NCBI GenBank assembly: GCA_014706385.1
Contig: JACGZH010000006.1
Location: 248,001-312,000, forward strand
DNA from: Phaffia rhodozyma
Taxonomy: Eukaryota; Basidiomycota; Tremellomycetes; Cystofilobasidiales; Mrakiaceae
DNA: 64,000 nucleotides
Reading direction: 5' to 3'
The notes under the pieces: model-generated
Databases searched by the model: none
Seen by the model: only the letters and a program-made list of their open reading frames with translations
Told to the model about the DNA's origin: nothing
Shown here: in pieces, positions 1-12,818 of the stretch
Position numbering within the stretch: position 1 is the first letter of the stretch
How the letters are laid out: the number at the start of each line of letters is the position of its first letter
Translations under genes and position numbers: made by a program

Positions 1-3000
1 TCCTTGCTTCTCTCTCTGTCGACTCCGCATCCGGCTCCAGTGGAACCTCAATGTTCTCCATCGCTCGATTGTAAGCAGCTACCGTCCTTGCTGTTACCAG
101 CAGCTTATCGAACTCTTTGTCTTCACCCAATTTGTAAAGATCATTCGGTTGAGCCCATCCAAAACTCATTTGGGCATCATAAAATCTGACCAAATGGGCG
201 ATATTGTTTTTCGGTCGAGCGTTGACTACGGAGGTAGGTATCTGATCTTCGTCCGGATCGTCAGGGTCGATCTCTTCCAAGATAATCAGATGAGAGGGGT
301 ACAGTTGATACCCAGGTACTCGGGCCCAGACAAGTTCTCCGTGTTCGAGATCAGGACGAAGATCAGGCCGGGAAGGTATTCGGGCGGTTTTGTTCTTGGA
401 TCGGAAGATTGACTTCCGAGGCGCTTTTCGGTTCTGCTCTGATTTCGACTTTGGTTTTGAGTCTGACTGGAATTTCGACTCGCCCTCTGTTTCTGGCTTG
501 GACTGGCTAACAAGATCGCCAGTCGCATCAATCCCACTGGCATTCGATGACCCTCTTCTTGTCCTGAAGGACATCGCCCGAAAAATCATCGCTTCGTTTG
601 GTCTGATGGCTCCTGCAGCTCCTTCAGCGACATTTCTTCCCAAAGATGAATGCCGGTCTCCTTCCGGAGCAGAAGGTGCCGAGGGATTTGGATATGTGAG
701 GGATGGCCTCTGTCGAGTTGATCTCATCGGTCTCGAGGCAGAATCCGACGACGTCTGAGGAGAGTAACGACGGACAGGGGAGACTGGTTCAACGATCGAT
801 CGATCACCAACGGTCAATGTTTGGTGTAAGCCTCCTCGAGAAGACCGTCTCTGACCACTAGCGGTTGAATCCGAGTTCGAAGCGATTTCTCGAGTAGACA
901 ATTGATTACCAATTTTCGAAGCACTCTCCAATCCCAATCTTGGTTTGGAGATCAATGTATGTGTCATCATCCCGTCGGGACTTTGCACTAGACTTGGATT
1001 CAAAGGAGGTGACCCAGACGGATGAGATGTTGGCGAATACCTAGATTCAGCCTGCTTCTGAGAACCGAATCGATTTGATGACCTTGGTGTTTTAGACTCG
1101 GTTAACATTGTTGGCTGATCATCAACTTTCGCCTCTCCTTTCTTTCTCCTGGAGGAAAGTTCATTCGTCCCCATTCCCTGGTCCTCATCTTGATCGACAT
1201 CCATCTCGTCGTCTGATTCTCCGAGCCCATCGAGATCATCCGCCGGAGAAGATTCGTTGTCTGACGATAGATCACTCAGTTCACTATCGTTATTCTCAAA
1301 CAGACCGACCGCTAACTTGTTGGAAGTTGACGTAGGTATCGCCGTCGAAATAGACATTGGAGAAGGTTGGACAGCAGATCGGGCTTTGAGAGGTGAAGAT
1401 AGGGGGGGCGTATGTGAGGGCGAGGATCCAGAAGGCTTTACAGCAGACAGAATCGAGCGAGGATTGGATGATGGCAGATCCTTTATAACTTCAGCACCAC
1501 CTGGGAAATTTAAGAGGCATAGAACTCAGCAAACCAACAGACCGACAAATAGAAGTCTATGGGAGTGAAAGAGAAGGAGCAGAAATGGAAGAGGGAGAAT
1601 CATCTCACCATGTAAGGGCTTGGTTGAAGAAGTCTGACCTCTCTTCAGCCTTGTGGAGGAAGCTTTCCTCTCAAGTCCTTCTGCGGCTGCGACGGTTGAG
1701 CTCTGATTCATTCTCGAACCAGTTGCCGTTCTTTTTCTTAACGAACCAGCCGGCAAAATCCACCCAGTCTCAAAGTTACTAAACGTGCTCTTGTTGTCGA
1801 GATCGTCCGGATTGATCACTGGAAGGTCCATCGTTTGACCGATCACCGTTGCCTGCTTTCGATGACCTTTCTTTGACACAGGTGTCACAGCTGGCTTAAC
1901 TACTTCTCTCTCACCGTCGTCGTCACCATCAGCAGCAGCCTCTGTCGAGTCGGTAGGGTGTAGAGGAGCAGAAATATTAGACGAATCGGGCATAGGAAGG
2001 AACGCGACATGGCTGGCTCTACTCCGTCTGCTGCTCTGTCTAGCGATAGGCGCCACTTTTTGTTTCTTTCTTTTGGGTTCCCTTGCCGTTTCGTGCTCAA
2101 CATCAAGCTCAGGTGAAACGGACAGAGGAGGTGGCGGCGGAGGTGAGGGGGAAGGTGTTCGCTCAACGGTGAATTGGAATAATCGACTTAATGATCTTGA
2201 CTCATCTGAATCCTTCGATTCAAAAAGTTGAAGAACCTCAGTAGGTGCATCGAGGTTGCCGACTATCGTTGGATCTACAGGGACAGAAAAGACAGAAGGT
2301 CCAAGAATAGAAAGTAGCTCCGATTGAAGATCAGCGAGAAGTTTTTCCGCGTACTTTCGCAGTCGGATGGAGAGCTTGTGGATGGGCGAGACTGGAGGAT
2401 TATACAGCACGGCGTTATCGAAAATGAGATTCACATCGTCCTTAGGTGTTTGAATTAGAGAAAGAAAACTATCAGTAAAAAGAGTCGATGCCAGTCCTCG
2501 AGGTAAGCGTACACACCTTAATCTCCTGGAAATTGTGATACGCATGATCCTCGATCTTTCGCTCAATCACCTCAAACGCCATCGGCGTCTTGATGATGTC
2601 GTAGTAGTCGGGTACTTCCACTTTTGACACGAGTACTTCAAAAAAACGGGATCTGTCTTGACTGATAGGATGATAAGAGACCACAAGTTCGGTTATAGCA
2701 AATTGTAAACCACGATCGTCGTAAGATACACTGTAGTCAACAGCGATAGAGAAACGCATGAGTAATATTACCTTTTGAGCTTCTTCAAAAACACTTTCAA
2801 CGGTTCCTCCTGAGAAAATAGGATTGAGTAAACCACGTCCCTGAGAATCTCTGATTGTCTGATTTTCTCTTTCTCCCTTTTCCGGACCATCTCGCATAAG
2901 AATCGAGCAGATTCAAGGTCGTTTCGGAGTCGAGATAGATACTGTCGTATGTAAATACACCATGTTAATCGAAGAAGGATTATGACAAGTTGAATGGGTT

Positions 3001-5886
3001 GATGGGTTAAAGAAGATGAAAGAAAAGCAGAAAATACAGTACCTCGTGACGCTGGGCTTTCTCAATATCGGTCTCTTGACGAGCCAAGTCAGCCGCTGTC
3101 CACGGCTATATATGGAAACGTTTACCAATCACATACACAACAGGTTAGTAGTTATGAATCTACTCTCTGGTCATAACTGAAAGCATTTGAGCGAAGTATC
3201 AACTAACCTCCATATGCAATCTCTTCAAAAGTGGAGCCCCTCTTCTTGACTCCCTTTTCAAACACCAATACCTAATGATCGACTCAACTGCTTCTTTCTT
3301 CTTTCTCAACGAAACTTTACCCACATAGCTTAGGACGTCATCCCGGACTTTTGCAGGTACCCGAGGAGCAGGTGGCCTATATTTATTGGCATGAGCCTGA
3401 GCAGACTTTTTCGTCTTGCTGGATGACGCCTTGGGATATAGAGCGAGTTTTTGAGCGTTGGATTCAAGAAGTCTGGCCTGAAGAAATCACATTGAACATC
3501 GAAAGAGAAAAAAATAGACGATAGGAGGTCAACGAAAGACTGAATTCATCAGAGAAGCAAGCGTCAAGTAAGAATAGAGACGAACGGGAGCATGCTTCTC
3601 ACACCAAGCTCTCAGGATCCCTCCTGAGCCTCCTGAATAGCTCCCACCAAGGTCATCTCCACCACCGCCGTACGTCTTCATGCTGCCGAGGAACCCAGCC
3701 TCTCTAGCACATGTCACGTGAAACGCAGTGAAGCAATTCTTGTTCTCACACTGGATGCACGCTCCTGTCTTGAGTCTGCACAGCGAACAGTTCTTGTTTG
3801 AGGTTTATACCAAATGAGGGGGCCCGACCCAAACCACGGAATAAAGGCGTAAGTCTAGCGTTCAGACATGAGCTGACACGGACGGTCTGTTCGAGAAGAA
3901 ACTTACCAATTTCCATCTTTGTCTTGAGATCCCTTCGATACCGTCTATGGGCTCCATCCAGACGGCGTTCCCGACTCCAGCCTCGGGAACCCAAATTGCA
4001 CATAACAGATGTGCCCAATGTCCCGCTGATGTCTGTTTGAATGCGCCACCCTCCGTCGGGCAAAGGACGCAAGACTTTTCGATGATCGAAACCAGAGCCG
4101 TAAGACAAATATACCAAAAATCGAGATTTGGAAGGGAGTTTGGAGGATAGAACTTACAACAGGATGTTCGGGTGAAACTGTACACTTCCTACAGAGCCAT
4201 TGTCCCTCCGGAATGTAAGGTACCCCATAGCAATCTAAAGCGACAATGACAACGCAAGTTATATATGGAGTGCTTAATGAAGAAAGAGAAAAACGGAGAA
4301 AGAATAAAAACCTTGATGAACGGCAAGATTACAGCCATCACAAAAAACGATTGCATTTGAGTTTTCGCCCTCCATATCGTCACAGATCGCACAAGGCGCG
4401 TCTTCTACTGGAGCCGAATTACGAGCATTCGGAAGGTTCTTTGTCTGGTTGAAGACGATACGGTTGCATTATAAGACAGCGCGCAGAGTTCAGTTTGTGT
4501 GAGCATCCAAGCCTCATGTGTAAGAGAGTTTGAAAGAGAAGGCGACCATGAAAGGACTGACGAGATCCCACCACTCTTTTTCAAGCCTGTCAATGACCAC
4601 CTCGAAGAGAGGAATAGAGATTGGATCTGTGTTCGCCTTTCTTCTCTCCTCATTATAAGCATTGACCCAGTGAATATCTTGATTAAGTTTTTTTTATTTT
4701 ATTTTTTTTTAATGCACATTTATCAGCTCAATCAACGTTCATCCTGTCCAAAGTAAATCCGGTTTAGTAAGAAACCCGACGGACCTGCTACATCGACATC
4801 ATATTCAACTTGATTCTTGAGGTCTGCTTCGATAGGCTCTGGGTTTATGGTGCCGAAGTAGACGAGGAGTAAGAAAGACATGATCTTCGAATGCTAATAT
4901 GGAAATACAGAAAACGGCTCCCGTACGAACCGAGGTAACTGATGTAATGCTCAGGTTTCATCCATTCAGACCCATCTCTGACTAAGTTTCTCCAAACAAT
5001 CGCCCGCATGGCGGACATGGGTCAGCATTGTCTGCGACGGCTGAATAGTACGAGAAAATCCAGACTCACACCCGAAGCTTCTCAGGGCTGAAGCATCCTG
5101 AGGAACTCTGTAAGTTTCATAATCGTCTTCTACAACTGAGAACGAAACTCTCGGCAAGTTCATCTTTGATTTGTCCGGTCCGGTCGGAGTTCTCACCTCG
5201 GCTCTAGCCGGTCGTTCATCTGAGGTTTGTGATTGTTCAGTTTGAAGGGAAGGATAACCAGCATTTGTAGTTTGAATGGATAGAGAGGACGTAGAGGAGA
5301 ATACAGAAGGGGTGACGACAGCAGAAGCACTGTTCAGGATCGGTTCTTTGCTGTTGAACGATGCTGGCTGCGAATGAGGTGTAGGAAGGACAGAGGAAGG
5401 CCTCGGCGGATGAGTCGGCCTGGGTGGATGAGTCGGACGTGCTATCTGAGTTGGAAGAGGCAGAGAAGACACGGTTGACCAAACTTTCTGGAACGAAGGA
5501 GTACCACTCAAGGCTGAGGATAGGTTTTGTCGAGTGATGGCCGGATTGACGACAGAAGTAGAATTCATCATGAACGCGTCGTCTTGTGAGTTGTGATTTG
5601 GGATCACCTTTCCTGGTTGGGCAGATCCCATTGAGGCACTGCCCAACGCAACCTGTGGTATCAACGACCCGACCAAGGGATTAACATCAGAGATTGATGG
5701 GTTTGATGTTAAAGTCCGAACATCTTGAACAGCTGGTACCTGGATGACTGGAAGATGGACGGCGATCTCTGGTGTTCCCAGAGACGCGTCGAGACTGGTT
5801 GCCGATGGCAAGCTGTTTGAGGCAATGGCGTCGACCTCGGCTTGAGATGTGTTTGAAGCAATGTTTATATTCATATACGAGCCCAT
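1..5886 (-). CDS. NTO1/BRPF-like chromatin reader (EPC-N, PHD, extended PHD, bromodomain, PWWP), C-terminus cut by window edge
   Basis: Likely the scaffold and histone-reading subunit of a MYST acetyltransferase complex (NuA3/MOZ type) in the nucleus. Reading the minus strand from the ATG at 5886, a disordered Ser/Pro-rich start leads into an Enhancer-of-polycomb-like segment ([17 protein letters not shown], then [17 protein letters not shown], then [11 protein letters not shown]). A PHD finger follows at about 4140-4400 ([27 protein letters not shown]). The extended PHD lies at about 3600-4090 ([38 protein letters not shown]). The bromodomain is at about 2330-2640 ([12 protein letters not shown], then the acetyl-lysine Asn in VLYNPP). 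A PWWP domain lies near the window edge at about 100-345 ([30 protein letters not shown]). Many short introns are needed; two I resolved are 4990-5071 and 1501-1608. The PHD-ePHD-bromo-PWWP order is that of animal BRPF1, whereas budding yeast Nto1 lacks the last two. The stop codon lies outside the window. Confidence 0.88.
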
Positions 5887-6363
5887 GCTATCATGGAGAG
5901 AGAAAGAAAGACGGAAAGAAAGAGAAAGACGAGGGTATATATTGATGTATGATGATTAGGATGGGGTATATGCTGGATGGATGGTATGGAAGAAGGAGGA
6001 ACAGGCATCGACAGAACTACTACAGATCGAACTACAAACTCGATCTCGACTGACTAGGTTGATTCGTAATGCGAGACCTATTAGACACGCACACTATGAA
6101 TCACTACAAATGACTACAGAACTTTTCTATTGTTTTTTCAGAGGACTACGAAAGAATTTATCTAAGTCGTCTTCTTCATCCTCAACCAACAACTTCTCCC
6201 GTTTTCGTCCAACACCACCCGGACTGCCATCCATCCACGTCTTGTTCTTCTCTCTCTTGTTTCTTCGTCTCTCTGTTTCTATTTCCCATCTAGCATGCGT
6301 TTCTGATCGTCTACTTAGCATCCTTTTCAATCCGAACACTTTCTCTTATTGACGTCCGGACCA
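5887..6363. promoter_or_regulatory. Divergent intergenic region between the NTO1/BRPF-like and FHL1-like genes
   Basis: This 477-bp gap separates two oppositely directed start codons, so both promoters and 5' UTRs must sit here. A TATATATT stretch near 5936-5943 is the only core-promoter-like element I see. The half nearest 6364 is pyrimidine-rich on the plus strand, as is common for fungal 5' UTRs. No other gene is apparent. Confidence 0.5.
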
Positions 6364-9300
6364 ATGCTAAATCCATCGACCCAACCGGAGCTTCATCACT
6401 CCGCGTTCGGTTCTTCTTCCCATCCACACGTCCAGACACATCATCCTCATCCACCTCCTCCACCGTCAACATCGCCAGCTGCACCAGCCATACTTCCCGC
6501 AGGAGCAACCAATCCGTCGACAGAACCCATCTCGGCTTACTTTAAGCTCGAATTCCCTGGGTTTTCTTATTACCTTCAAACTCTGTCCGTTTCTATCGGC
6601 AGAAGAACTTTGGCAAGTCTCTTTCCTCCTTCTTTTCGTTTCTTCTTTTTTTTCTTTCCCTCCGTCCTCTTTCAAACGCGTCGTTTCCCGTCAGAATACC
6701 ACGTAGACGCGGAAAAACAACTGCTCAGCTCGAACCTTGCAGGACATTTCAGCTAACCATGATGGTGAATCTCGCTTTCCTCACGCGTCGTACCCCTAAC
6801 GATAGCCGCCAAATCCACCCGCTCCTCCGCCTCTACCGCCAAGTCCACCGTTGTCGACATCGTCCTCGCTTATCGTTCCCACGGCACCTTCCTTGCAGCC
6901 TCCACCGACACCACTCCTTCCCTCCCCCTTCGAGTATACCGGACAGGATGCCAACCAAGGGATCGACGTTGATCTAGGGGCTATCAAATCGGTGTCTAGA
7001 TTACACGCGAGGATCAGTTACGACGACGAATCCGGCTGCTTCGTCCTCGACGTGTTCGGTCGGAATGGAGCATGGGTTGAAGACGAGTACTTTGCGAAAG
7101 GTCAAAGAGCCGTGTTGAACGAAAGGTACGCTTCTCCTTCTCTCTTTCCGAATCATTCGCTGGGTTGGCCCTTGACTGAACGCGTCCATATGTCCTATCG
7201 ATCTGGATGCATTTTGGTCATTCTTGATGGTCATATAGAACAAAAATTCAAATATCCATCCGGACATTCACCTTTGTGCTTCCTCCCTCACCTTCACCAC
7301 CTCCATCGACACCTCTTGGTCTTCCTGAATTCACATATGCGGATGACTCTGGGCCGCTCTCTCCGGCCACGTACGCTCTCCTCGAGGCGATCGCTGAGAA
7401 CCCCGATAATGCCTTGCTAGGAGAGCTCGATGAACTCGATCTCGGCGTTTTTGCAACCGCAAAACCATCCAAAGGAAAAGGAAAGGCCTCAGGTGGAAAG
7501 ATTTCCGGTGGGAACGCTTCGGGAGGCGGCAAGTCAAGCGGAGGAAAAGGCAAAGCAACTGGCTTCGGCGCCAAAATGTCTGGAGGGAAGATCAACGGAG
7601 GCGGGAAAGCGCCAAGTAGTGTTCGCCCGCCTGTCGGGGTTCATGTCGGAGGGGGGAAAGCGTCTCATCATGCTGTCCCTCCGAGAGCAAGTGGCGGCAA
7701 GAGGGCAAGTGCGGCCAAGGAATTTCACCATGAAGACAGCGACGGCTCCGCCTCTGCTTCAGACTCGTCTATCTCATCTGGTTCTTCCTCTTCTTCCTCT
7801 TCTGCCTCTTCTGCTGCCGCGTCTTTGTCGAGGAAAATGTCTTCATCCCGTCATTCATCCGGTTCATCTTCTTCCGCCTCTTCCAGTTCATCCCTATCTT
7901 CTTCATCACACTCATCCTCATCTGGCTCTTCATCTGAAGATGACCAACCGCTTGCTCAAGCGAGCCTGCTCAAACCATCCTCAAAGACAAATCGGCCACG
8001 CGCGACAAAGAGCCCATACCTTGCTGGGCCGTCACCTATACCAGTGCCGACTCCATCACCTTCAATTCCGTCAGCTTCTTTACTGCTGACACAATCTTAT
8101 CCACTACCTCCGCCCGTACCGATCACAGCTGTAGCCCCTCCGCCTCGCTCACCGCCACCGTTACCACCGACAATGCCGCCTTCGACGAAGACAAAGACAA
8201 AGACGAAAACAAAATTAAAGAAAGAGCAGACGGACAAGACAAAAACAAAATCGAAAGCAAAATCAAAAGCTTCGAAAACTACTTCCGGTCTGGACGCAGC
8301 CAACAATTCGTCTTTAGCGCTATCTTCCATGATACCTTCCATACCACAATCACAACTTGAAGAGTCTGCTGTAGAAGAAGACATCAAACCAACGTTTCTC
8401 CCGGTGCTCACTCCTGATCCTGGGCAAGAATCTAACATGTCTACCTCGGTATCAGGTCAAGCTTCTCCTTCAGCCGCTCCATCCTCAAGTACCAAGACCA
8501 AAGGCAAAGTGGCTGCTTCTGTCGAATCGTTTGGATCTTTTTCGTCACCTATGGACGTGGATTCTCCAAATAAATCAAAAGGTAACTTATTTTTCGTTCA
8601 ACGTTTGACGTTCAGCCTTTCTTGTCAGGCCACGTTGACTGACTGTTTGATTTATGTGCTCTTAGATATGACAGTCACGGCTTCTCAAAGTCAACTGGCT
8701 TCGACAACAACTCCGACAACAGCTGGCAAGAAGCCTCCGGCAGCGAAAAAGACGCCAGCGCCAAGACGCTCGAAAACCAGTTCCACAGGCTCTATATCGA
8801 TTTCTACACCAACCACAATAGCGTCTTCAACGGGACAGTCGGCAGATGTCAAACCGACTCTCCCTATCCTTTCCTATCCTTCTGACGCTCAGACCCCGTC
8901 GCATTCTAATCACTCATCGGTCGTTCAATCTGCACTCTCTACAATCACAAAACCATCTTCTCCATCGCAGAACCCTCCAAAGACACCGGTTTCTACCAGT
9001 ATGCCTCCATCTGATAGACCAAATTCGACATCCACAGATTCTACTGTTGTCATTGACTCGGCAGGTAACACTTCGACAAAACATATCGCTTCCAGTGGTG
9101 TTAGTATGGGAAGAGGAGTGCCTAGTCCTTTGTCCCAAAGTTCAGGATCTGGACCTGTCAAACAACTTTCGCAACCTTCAGCTTCTCTGGGTTCACCTCT
9201 GAATTCTGCTTCAACAATACATACAAACGTGTCGACGGGTAAACCGGCCCCTTTGACAGGTCCTGCATCAAGAGGGGTACAACCTGCATCAACTGGTAAG

Positions 9301-12300
9301 CCAGGTCAGATCGCTCCGTCCGTCCTATCAAACGGGACTGGAATATCGACTACCCCAATGACCGCCAGGTCTGTTGGTGGTCCTGCGGGCTCGAGCGTAA
9401 ATCTACCCAGCCGAGTAACAAGCGGCTCAACAGGAACAAATTCAACAGTTGGTACTGGTCCGAATAGGTCTGTCTCTGCGCTTGGCGGTGGAGCAAAGCC
9501 TCTTGTTGCCAACACATCGATCCTACGACAAGCTGTCCGACCTCAGTCCCTTCCTTCTTTAACGAACCATCCACATCCTATATCACCATCTATCACGACA
9601 GGGCCAACTTATCGACCTCAAGTCCCATTGACATCAGCCGAAATTTTAGGTGGATCAACATCACATCGACCAATCCCTTCCCATACTCATCCTTCATCGA
9701 ATATGTCATCAACAGGAAGATCAGGTTCTCAGATGCCGATCTCGTCGTCGACAATTCTCTCGCAGCAAGCGGCGTTGCTGCATCATCATCAAATCCACTA
9801 CGGTTCTACCTCTGGATCCAACTCTGGCTCAGGTTCGGCGTCTGCATCTTCTACAGCTGCTCATATGTTATCCGCCTCGACTGGAAACTTCCAGTCCCCC
9901 TCGCCTACAGCATCGGCGTCTGTCTCTCCTCCTTCAGGTATCCGTCGAACGAATAGTAACTCTAGCTCCAATCTTGGCCTACCACCTACCCGTCCTCTCC
10001 ACGCCAATCCACTCTCGGCGCTCATTCCAATGGGCCAGACAACAGAAGAAGGTGAGGCTGCGAAACCGCCATTGACGTACAACACAGCCATTCTGTTGAG
10101 TCTCCAAAGCTTTGAAGGCAACCAGGGAACGTTGAGAATGATCTGTGATTGGATCATGAATGAGTTTGAGTGGTATCGGGTGAACAAGAACAGTGGTTGG
10201 CAGGTTCGTTCTTTGTCTGTCTTCTAGGCTTATCCATCCCTTGCCGTGTACGACTCTGTTATCAAATTGACATCTGCATTTGACTTTTGGGCCTCCTAAT
10301 TCATCGGCGAAACAGAACTCGTTGAGGCATACGCTTTCCACCAATGAAGCCTTTCAGAAAGTCCCTCTTCGCCCAGATCAACCCAAAAATGCAGGTGCCT
10401 ACTGGAAACTCGACCCTGCTTGCGAAGGAGCCCTCATGGCGACTGCCGAATCAGAAATCAAAAACCGAGTATCTAAGCAGGAGAAAATGCGAAAGGCGAA
10501 AGAAAAGGAGATGGGCAAAGATGGGAAGATCGGGTCTTCATCCACAAGTGGAGTCAACGTCGGACAAGCAGGGCCGGGAGGAATTCCTTCATTGGCTGTA
10601 CCGGATGCGTATCCCTCAAATGGTGTTGGAAGACTGGCTGGAAAACCGATTTCGGTGGGTGACAATGTGCTACACAAACCGTTAGCAATTCCTTCGTCCC
10701 TTGGAAACCAACCCAGTCGACCACTTCCTACCACGGCAACAGCAGTAGGTCGACCTCCTCCGGCAGGTGGTGGGTCCACCGGAACTGGGGGCCCACCCTT
10801 GAACGGAGGTCGGACACTCACAATCTCTCCGAATACTAGACTTCCGCTACTCGTTTCGCCTATTCCAGCTCATCTTCAAACCACACCTCCTCATCGATTG
10901 TTGGAGTCTACTCCTATGGCGATGTATCAAGGAAGTCTATTGCTTGATCCAGCAATCTTTTCTCATGTTCCAAGACCTCAGTTGGATTATTTGGAGAGTC
11001 TGGGTCAGGAAAAGGCCTTGAAGATCCTGAGGGCTTATATTGTCGATCACCTGAAAGCAAAGTTGGACGCTCAAGGTAAATCCGGGGGTGCTGGTTCTAC
11101 GGCTGGTGGTGGTACTGGAGGTACAGGGGGTGTTCGACCAGGTGGAACACCAACAAACGCTGTTGGAAGACCGCCTCCGATTCGTCCCTCCGTAGGAGGA
11201 GCAGTTCGACCGTCAAACCCAACGAGCACAGTTGGCACTGGTGCCCGACCCCCGCTGTCGGTCCGACCAGCAGTTGGCCGTCCAATAAATACCCGGCCTC
11301 CTCCACCTCGGCCTGCAGCATCCACTGTCCGACCTGTCTCATCTGCAGCTACAAGTGCAACCACAGTTCGGCCCCTCGTCCAACCTCGCCCGGCGCCTAC
11401 TTTACCAGGTGTCCCTGCTGACCCGCGAGCAGCTCTTTCGGCCTACGCGTCTAATCCTCAACTAGGTCTCGCCGGTCTAGGCCCTCATGCAGGTGCTTTC
11501 TTCCAGTACTTGAGTTCCATAGGAGACAAAGCAGATCTGAACGTGGCTGCTCAGTTGATCAAAACGGGTCGAGCGCCAGGTGTGCCGCTCTATGTTCCAC
11601 CTCTGTTGCAAGGAAAATTGACACCAAGATCCAGTGGAGTCGCCACAACAGCGGCAGGATCAGGAACGAGAACTGTCGGACCTTCTGCAGGAGTTGGAGC
11701 GGTAAGGCCGGTTAGGCCTGCTACAACTCAAGCAAGACCACCTGGTCCCTCTGTTCGCCCTGTTGGATCTGTTGCGGCTCGGCCTTCTCTACAGCTTCCG
11801 TCCGGCTCTGCGATAGTGACACCTACAAAAGCAGGTCCATCATCGACTTTGAACCGCGCTCCTGTCACTTCTACGCCTATTAGGCCCACCCAACCTGCTA
11901 CGTCTACAAACATTTCCAGACCTCTTCCCAAGAACCAAAGTGCTCCTCCACTCCCCACTTCCACTTCCACTTCCACTTCCACTTTCACTTCCACTTCCAC
12001 TATATCCTCAACAACCTCAGCGATTACATCTGCGACAACTGCTACTGCTGTCGCCGGTGTTGGCTCAACACCGACGAGTTATGTCCCGAGTTTGGACGAC
12101 CTAGCAGCTGTTCTGTCAATGTCACCTTCGAGTGAAGCTCCCTCTCCTGCTCCTACACCTACACCTACGCCCACGTCTGCATCTACGACCAAAGTGCCAA
12201 GTGCTGCTTTGTTGTCGTCGACGAACACTCTCTCGTTAGACAAGATGAAAGTGGAGAAGATTGATACCAGTGCTGTGGCTATGGTTGGAGCTGGAGTGGG

Positions 12301-12379
12301 GACAGCTGATGGGCAGGTAAAGAGAAAGGCGGAAGAAGAAGGGGCCGGGACGGAGGAGAAGAAGCCCAAGGTTGAATGA
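6364..12379 (+). CDS. FHL1: FHL1-like FHA and forkhead transcription factor
   Basis: In yeasts FHL1 is the nuclear regulator that activates ribosomal protein genes with a cofactor; that role is inferred here from domain content. The FHA domain starts in exon 1 (FKLEFPGFSYYLQTLSV, IGRRT) and continues with DVDLGAIKSVSRLHARI, FGRNGAWV and, after a 113-nt intron at 7126-7238, RTKIQISIRTFTFVLP. The forkhead domain is at about 10060-10430 (PPLTYNTAILLSLQ, WIMNEFEWYRVNKNSGWQ, then NSLRHTLSTNEAF). An intron at 10204-10315 falls inside the recognition helix, and the DNA-contacting Asn and His are kept. Between and after the domains lie long Ser-, Lys/Gly- and Pro/Thr-rich disordered stretches, making a protein near 1,840 residues, about twice yeast Fhl1. 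ATG 6364 is the first in-frame ATG. The first intron is uncertain: only a GC donor at 6613 joined to the acceptor ending at 6805 keeps the FHA frame open. Confidence 0.88.
6613..6805 (+). other. Candidate GC-AG intron in FHL1-like gene
   Basis: Exon 1 ends in IGRRT-L at a GCAAGT donor in phase 0. Downstream, stops at about 6798 and 6803 block the frame that leads into the FHA segment, so the acceptor must be the AG at 6804-6805. The nearby GT three bases further on gives the wrong phase for this acceptor. At 193 nt it is longer than most introns here, so an extra small exon inside it cannot be excluded. Confidence 0.45.
7486..7620 (+). repeat. Gly-Gly-Lys repeat tract in FHL1-like protein
   Basis: The translated region carries repeated SGGK/GGGK units (for example SGGKISGGNASGGGKSSGGK) immediately after the acidic end of the FHA module. 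It is followed by a Ser-rich block at about 7740-7940 and a Thr-Lys block at about 8188-8270. These are low-complexity coding repeats, presumably disordered and positively charged. Confidence 0.6.
11957..12000 (+). repeat. ACTTCC hexanucleotide coding repeat in FHL1-like gene
   Basis: Seven tandem six-base units plus a partial one (one unit altered to ACTTTC) encode an alternating Thr-Ser run with one Phe. Because the unit is a multiple of three, length changes would not shift the frame. Confidence 0.7.
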
Positions 12380-12818
12380 GTTGTGTAGGAACAGTGTGAG
12401 ACTAAGTTGCGAGAGAGTGAGGACGGAGGAGAGGCGAAGACTTGAAAGCACATCCATTTATTCATTTCATTCTGTCCTTTTGTTTTAATTCGTCTTTTTC
12501 GAATCTTTTATTTTGTTTTCTTTTGGTTTATGTTACTGGATGGGTCTTAATGGGTTTTCTTGCATCTCCTTTGCATCTTTCATTCTTCATTTCATCTTTT
12601 TCGTGTCTCCTTTCTCGTTCTTCGTTCCTAGGGAGATATCCTTTTGCGCAATATATGTTGTCTCCATAAATAATGATGTTATTCTATCTCTTCCTCTTGA
12701 TCTCAATTTACCACTATATTCGCCATTTCAATGCAAGTTTTTCGATGAGACAAATGACTGAATGAAAATTGAAAAGACAGCATCTGAAAAACAAAAATGT
12801 ATTAGATACGCTAAGATT
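12380..12818. other. Convergent 3' UTR region
   Basis: Tail-to-tail gap between the FHL1-like gene and the RNA helicase gene. It is T-rich with no convincing coding potential, and I expect both terminators or poly(A) sites here. Confidence 0.5.
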
